Positions 59,974 to 64,000 of a stretch of DNA of 64,000 bases are shown piece by piece (the first letter of the stretch is position 1; the number at the start of each line of letters is the position of its first letter). The notes beneath the pieces were generated by a model. That model saw only the letters and a list, made by a program, of their open reading frames with translations. It did not search any database and was not told the origin of the DNA. The position numbers and the translations under genes were made by a program. The stretch comes from Euptelea pleiosperma. Taxonomy: Eukaryota > Streptophyta > Magnoliopsida > Ranunculales > Eupteleaceae. The stretch is from positions 24,276,741-24,340,740 of the forward strand of contig CM068545.1 in assembly GCA_035048495.1 (NCBI GenBank), in the 5' to 3' direction.

Positions 59974-62900
59974 GTAAATAAATACTCTCAGCATATAGCA
60001 TGTTAACCAATTTAAAAAGAAATAAAATTGATTATGAGTTACTTATTTTGTTAGAGGGCTCCATTAAATCAAACCTGAATTCAGATTGTAAATGATAAGA
60101 ATTATGTAGAAGATTTTTAAGGAATAAAACATTTAAACATTGAAAAGAAACAATAAACAAGATATAGCCCAATCCAGCTTTGTCAATCATATCACTGTTT
60201 TCATGTAGTAATGAATTACACATTAACCAAATTTGGGGTATTCACTTTTACCTAGAACTCAACATGTGTCCATATCTTCAGTCTTGCCCCTTTTATATTA
60301 TGTCTTTAATAATTGAGTAAATGTTTCTCCTAACTTTTCCTTGCTTTTATTTTTTATCTTTATGTTGATTACCTTGATTCTATTGATGCTGGGAGCATTC
60401 GTAGCTAATTTTGCCTGTGATTCATATCCTTCTTTGTGATCTCAATGTGGGTCTTAATTTATCTAGGGGTGGCTTGCTTGGGCTCATAAACGCTGCTTAG
60501 TCTGAATTCTTAAAGTTCCCACATTCTACAATCCTTGTTGAGCCATGCATTTAATTCTTTTATCATTATTATAATTTATTTTCTTTTTGTTGGTAAGACG
60601 TCCTTTCTTATTGGTTTGTCATCTAGTTCTTTTTGAGTGTTACAAAATGTTTTAGAGTTTGGATTATACGAATTTGTCTCAAGGTTTTTGGTTAATGTTA
60701 TGGCCCTGAGTTTGCTAAATAAAGACATAGATATGTATAATGTTTTAAAAGGCATTCCTTGAGGGGTGTGAGGTGTAAGCCTCGGGGCGAGCTGCATGCC
60801 TCATGCTCCATTAGGTGCAAGGCACAGTCAAGATTTTTGTGCACAGTAATGGGCCTATCTGAATCATTAAAAATGTTTTTTTTTTTGGTCTTTTACCCAA
60901 AAAACAGCTGCAATAGTTCTTAATGCCTAGAAAACCTGAAAGGAGATGGTTAAACCATCTTCTTCCTCTTACTTGAGAGAATTCTCAAACCTAAGTCATT
61001 TTCCCTAGTTTCCAAATATTGGGAGATTTTGTGTTTGTGCCCTTATTTCTCATCCGATCTCAATTCTATCACTTCCTATGGAGTTCTTCCAAAAATATAG
61101 TTCAAAAAGCCACAAACGATGAGGATGAGGGAGATGATGATTGGTGAAGATCTATAGATCTTAAAATTTATATCACTTTCCTGTCTATTCTCTAGACAGT
61201 AGAATATGGTTGTATCGAAGTATGGAACTGTGGTATATGTACTATAGTTGTTTGACTTGCATCTTGGCTGATTCATGGTTGGATTGGTGGTTTGCTAATT
61301 TTTATTATCTTTGGTTTATGAATTGAGATTTGGTTTATGATTTTGATTATCTTACTTTTAATGATAACATATATTTTTAACTATTGAATGTTTATGATGC
61401 AATGATGCTAGATATATAAGGTGTTTAGCGAAAACTGTCTCCCATTAAATTGAAGTTAAGGTACTTCATTAAATTGAAGTTAACAAGTTTATTTACTTGT
61501 TTTCTTTTTGTTCCTATGTTTGATTCATTTTTAAAAGTTTATTATGATTTTTATGAAATTTTTTGAGCTTGTTTTTTTTTTTTTAAAAGCATTAAGGCTT
61601 ACGCTTTGTCTCACGAAGGCAACCTACTTCATATGCACTTCACACTTTCTAAAACACTCATATATATGTTTGCGTTATTTTGTCGGCCGATTGTATGCAT
61701 ATATTAATAACTCAAGAACTCACTCTTTGTTTCAACATTAAAGGACGTGTAGAGTTTTCAAATTTTGTTGAACGCAGTCCAAGAAAAACAATAAGCACAA
61801 GAAGAAAAGCAAGTATTAAAGTATTAAACTTAAGGTCCAACCTGAATGGTGGACTTTTAAGTTTTCAATCTAGAGAAGATTACTCTGTAGAAAACTTTAG
61901 CAACAATAATCTCCAAAAGTGTACCAAAAATCATAAAATAAACTTTTTAGAACTTTTAAACAACCCTGGTTGATGCGGACATCAAAGCATCACATGGGTT
62001 CTACCAGTGGAAGACACGGAAGAGGATTTTGAAGACCTCACATCCATGTGCATCATGAAGACTCCACATTGGAAAGTTGTATGTGGGCTGCATAGAGAGT
62101 TTTTGAAGAGTTTTTATTTGTTTTCTAGGCTTATTTTGATGTTTTTGGAGTTTTCGGTGTCTGCAATGAGCCCAAACTTAGGAGACTCATTATTATTTTG
62201 GTTAGTTGTTTTAAGTTGTTTTAGCCATTAGATTAGATGGGGATGACTGAGATTAGATTAGGTTATTTTGAGTTATTATATAAACTCTTTTAGTTGTAAT
62301 TTTTCATTGATGATGAAATATATTGAATTTTGTTATTGAGAATTCTCTTGGGGAGTGTTTTTTTCTTCCTTGGTGAGAATTTAAGCTTCCTTGGTGAGAA
62401 TCCAAGCTTCCTTAGTGTGAATCCAAGCTACCCGGTGCAAATTCGAAGGTAACTTCTTTTATCTCTGTCTCTTCTCTTATTCTCTTCTCTTTCTTAGTCT
62501 TTATTTTATCTTTCTCCTTTTCTTTGGATCAAATTTGACCTAGAAAACTCAACCATATCTCTTCCATTTCTAAACCCTAACCATTGAACAACACTGTAAA
62601 TCAAGGTTTTAAATTTCGGCCGAAATTTTGGTTTTTGACTTCACCGAAACTGAAATTTAAGACCTTGGTGTGAATAGTGTTGCGTGAATAGTATCGCGTG
62701 AATAGTGACGTGAATAGTAACCCTCCATCAATTCTCCATACGGCACTCTAAACCCTCCCAAAACCCTTACCACAACCCCCAAACACTCCCAGATCCCTGC
62801 GGTAACCATAAGAATCCATAACCCCATCATAAACCCTAATTTTTCATGGTTTTCTTTTTTTCTCCTGAAACCCGGCTAAAATTTGATATTTGTCAAAAAG

Positions 62901-63299
62901 CCCTGGAACTTGCCAGAAACCTTCTTGAACTTCAAAAAACTTATAATCTCTTGGAAAAGGAAGCCATTTCAAATTCGTTTCATCTCTTAACTGATTCACT
63001 AAGCTTGTTGGAAGTTCCACCTTCCATTAGATCATTGCCGTTAAAGCAACGGGTTTAACATTGTGGGATTATGTGAAGGCCTTGGATTTTAATAAATTTA
63101 TTTGCTTAATTTGGTTATTTCCGTGTGATTAGCATGGAAATTTACTATTTCATTATTCTTAATAATTTTCTGCTAATCTCAGCCTTTAGTTGGAAGCTCT
63201 CACGTTCGTCCTGCATCACTAGTTACTCTTCTATTCTTAGTAATTCATTATTTCTAATCTCAACCCTTATTTAAAGACCCAACTTTGACTTAAAACACT
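59974..63299. other. Presumed KH-gene intron, gene-free, with LTR-like sequence
   Basis: AT-rich sequence. Around 62340..62450 CTTCCTTGGTGAGAAT and variants repeat three to four times (TTGGTGAGAATCCAAGCTTCC), a pattern seen near the ends of plant Gypsy LTRs. GTGAATAGTATCGCGTGAAT repeats follow at 62675..62720. The open frames at 61680..61973 and 62007..62231 match no family I know. The next KH exon was looked for and not found. Confidence 0.5.
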
Positions 63300-64000
63300 A
63301 CTTATATAGACCCAAAACATAAACTGATAGACCCTATAAAGCCTCTGTATTTTGTCCCAAATATTCTCCAAGTTTTGGATTGGTTTAAGCCTGATCCTCT
63401 ACCCTTTCTCTGCGGTCTCTTGGTTGGGGTTTGCAAATTTGGACTATCCTTGTTCTCGGTTGCAGCTGCATCATTCCCTCCCAGTTGGGAAGAACTTATC
63501 CTTCTGGTCAACTCTTTTTCATCCAATGTTCTTTTATCTTTATTGTATTCATACAACTCTACAATATTGGACAAGGGGGAAATGTTCATGCCTTCAGGAA
63601 GTTTGATCACGTATGCGTAGTCACCAACTTTCTTGATGATTTTGCATGGTCCCACCACCTTCAGCTTGTTGTACGTGACAAATGAGAACCTGTCTTTGCA
63701 AACCTCCTTGAAATAACATACAAATCCAAGACATGATTTGGAACCATGCTATTAATCTCGAATGGGCATCTTCTAGTGAAACGATTATTCGAACTGTTGT
63801 AGGCAAATTGAGCTCAGTCCTGTTGCTTTGGCTTAACTCAAAGGCTCTGTAGGAGATTACCCAAGCTTCGATTCACCATCTTATTCCGATCATCCATTTG
63901 GGAATGGTAGAAACTACTATACTACAATGTATTTACTCATCTGCTGCGACAAGGTCCTTCTTAGGTGACTCATAAACTTCGAATATGAATCTGAGGTGGA
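63300..64000 (-). pseudogene. Ty3/Gypsy integrase C-terminal region, broken, minus strand
   Basis: On the minus strand, coming in from the window edge, frames give MVNRSLGNLLQSL (integrase VNRSLGNLLR block), AQFAYNSSNNR (the FAYN motif) and DLYVIS, then after shifts VGPCKIIKKVGDYAYVIKLP and ISPLSNIVELYEYNKDK, the GPY/F-like module that follows plant Gypsy integrases. At least three frameshifts and stops separate these blocks. The C-terminal frame (63302..63658) is open for 118 residues but is only the tail. The element probably continues beyond the window. Its position after the KH exon on the opposite strand suggests insertion in that gene's intron. Confidence 0.8.

Overview
This is nuclear DNA of a flowering plant. 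It has short exons with GT-AG introns, tau-class glutathione S-transferase (GSTU) genes, which occur only in plants, and a dense litter of plant transposons. I cannot name the species. The window holds four intact plus-strand GSTU genes and the first coding exon of a KH-domain RNA-binding protein gene. Almost everything else is transposon sequence or its decay products.

Layout. 1-2.4 kb: a tandem array built from MITE sequence, one CACTA end and a broken Copia pol end. 2.4-9.6 kb: GSTU copies 1 and 2; the copy 1 promoter is packed with MITEs. 10-12.4 kb: duplicated GST flank plus an inserted repeat. 12.4-23 kb: a Copia-type LTR remnant split by a 9.2-kb PIF/Harbinger element (13259..22484, TSD TAA). 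That element carries a broken transposase, the usual Myb/SANT-like ORF and unusual cargo: an RNase H1 N-terminal (hybrid-binding) domain ORF with a C-terminal membrane anchor, a second Myb/SANT-like ORF and a host-like coding fragment. 24-27 kb: GSTU copy 3. 27-31.5 kb: a nested MITE cluster (Mutator type with 9-bp TSDs, hAT type with 8-bp TSDs). 31.5-49 kb: decayed Gypsy and Copia LTR sequence, including a large inverted repeat. 49-52.5 kb: hAT and Mutator MITEs around GSTU copy 4. 53-58 kb: further LTR remnants and two neighbouring MITEs. 58.3-60 kb: KH-gene promoter and first coding exon; its next exon is not found before a Gypsy integrase remnant at the window end.

How it fits together. 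The GST cluster grew by duplication of gene plus flanks. Because the flanks are homologous, each private MITE insertion can be read against an empty site in a paralogue, which confirms the 9-bp target duplications. Most of the Mutator-type MITEs share a foldback core carrying the G-box CCACGTGG on both arms, so the family has placed paired G-boxes around the GST and KH genes. Any effect on their expression is inference. No rRNA, tRNA or CRISPR array was recognised.
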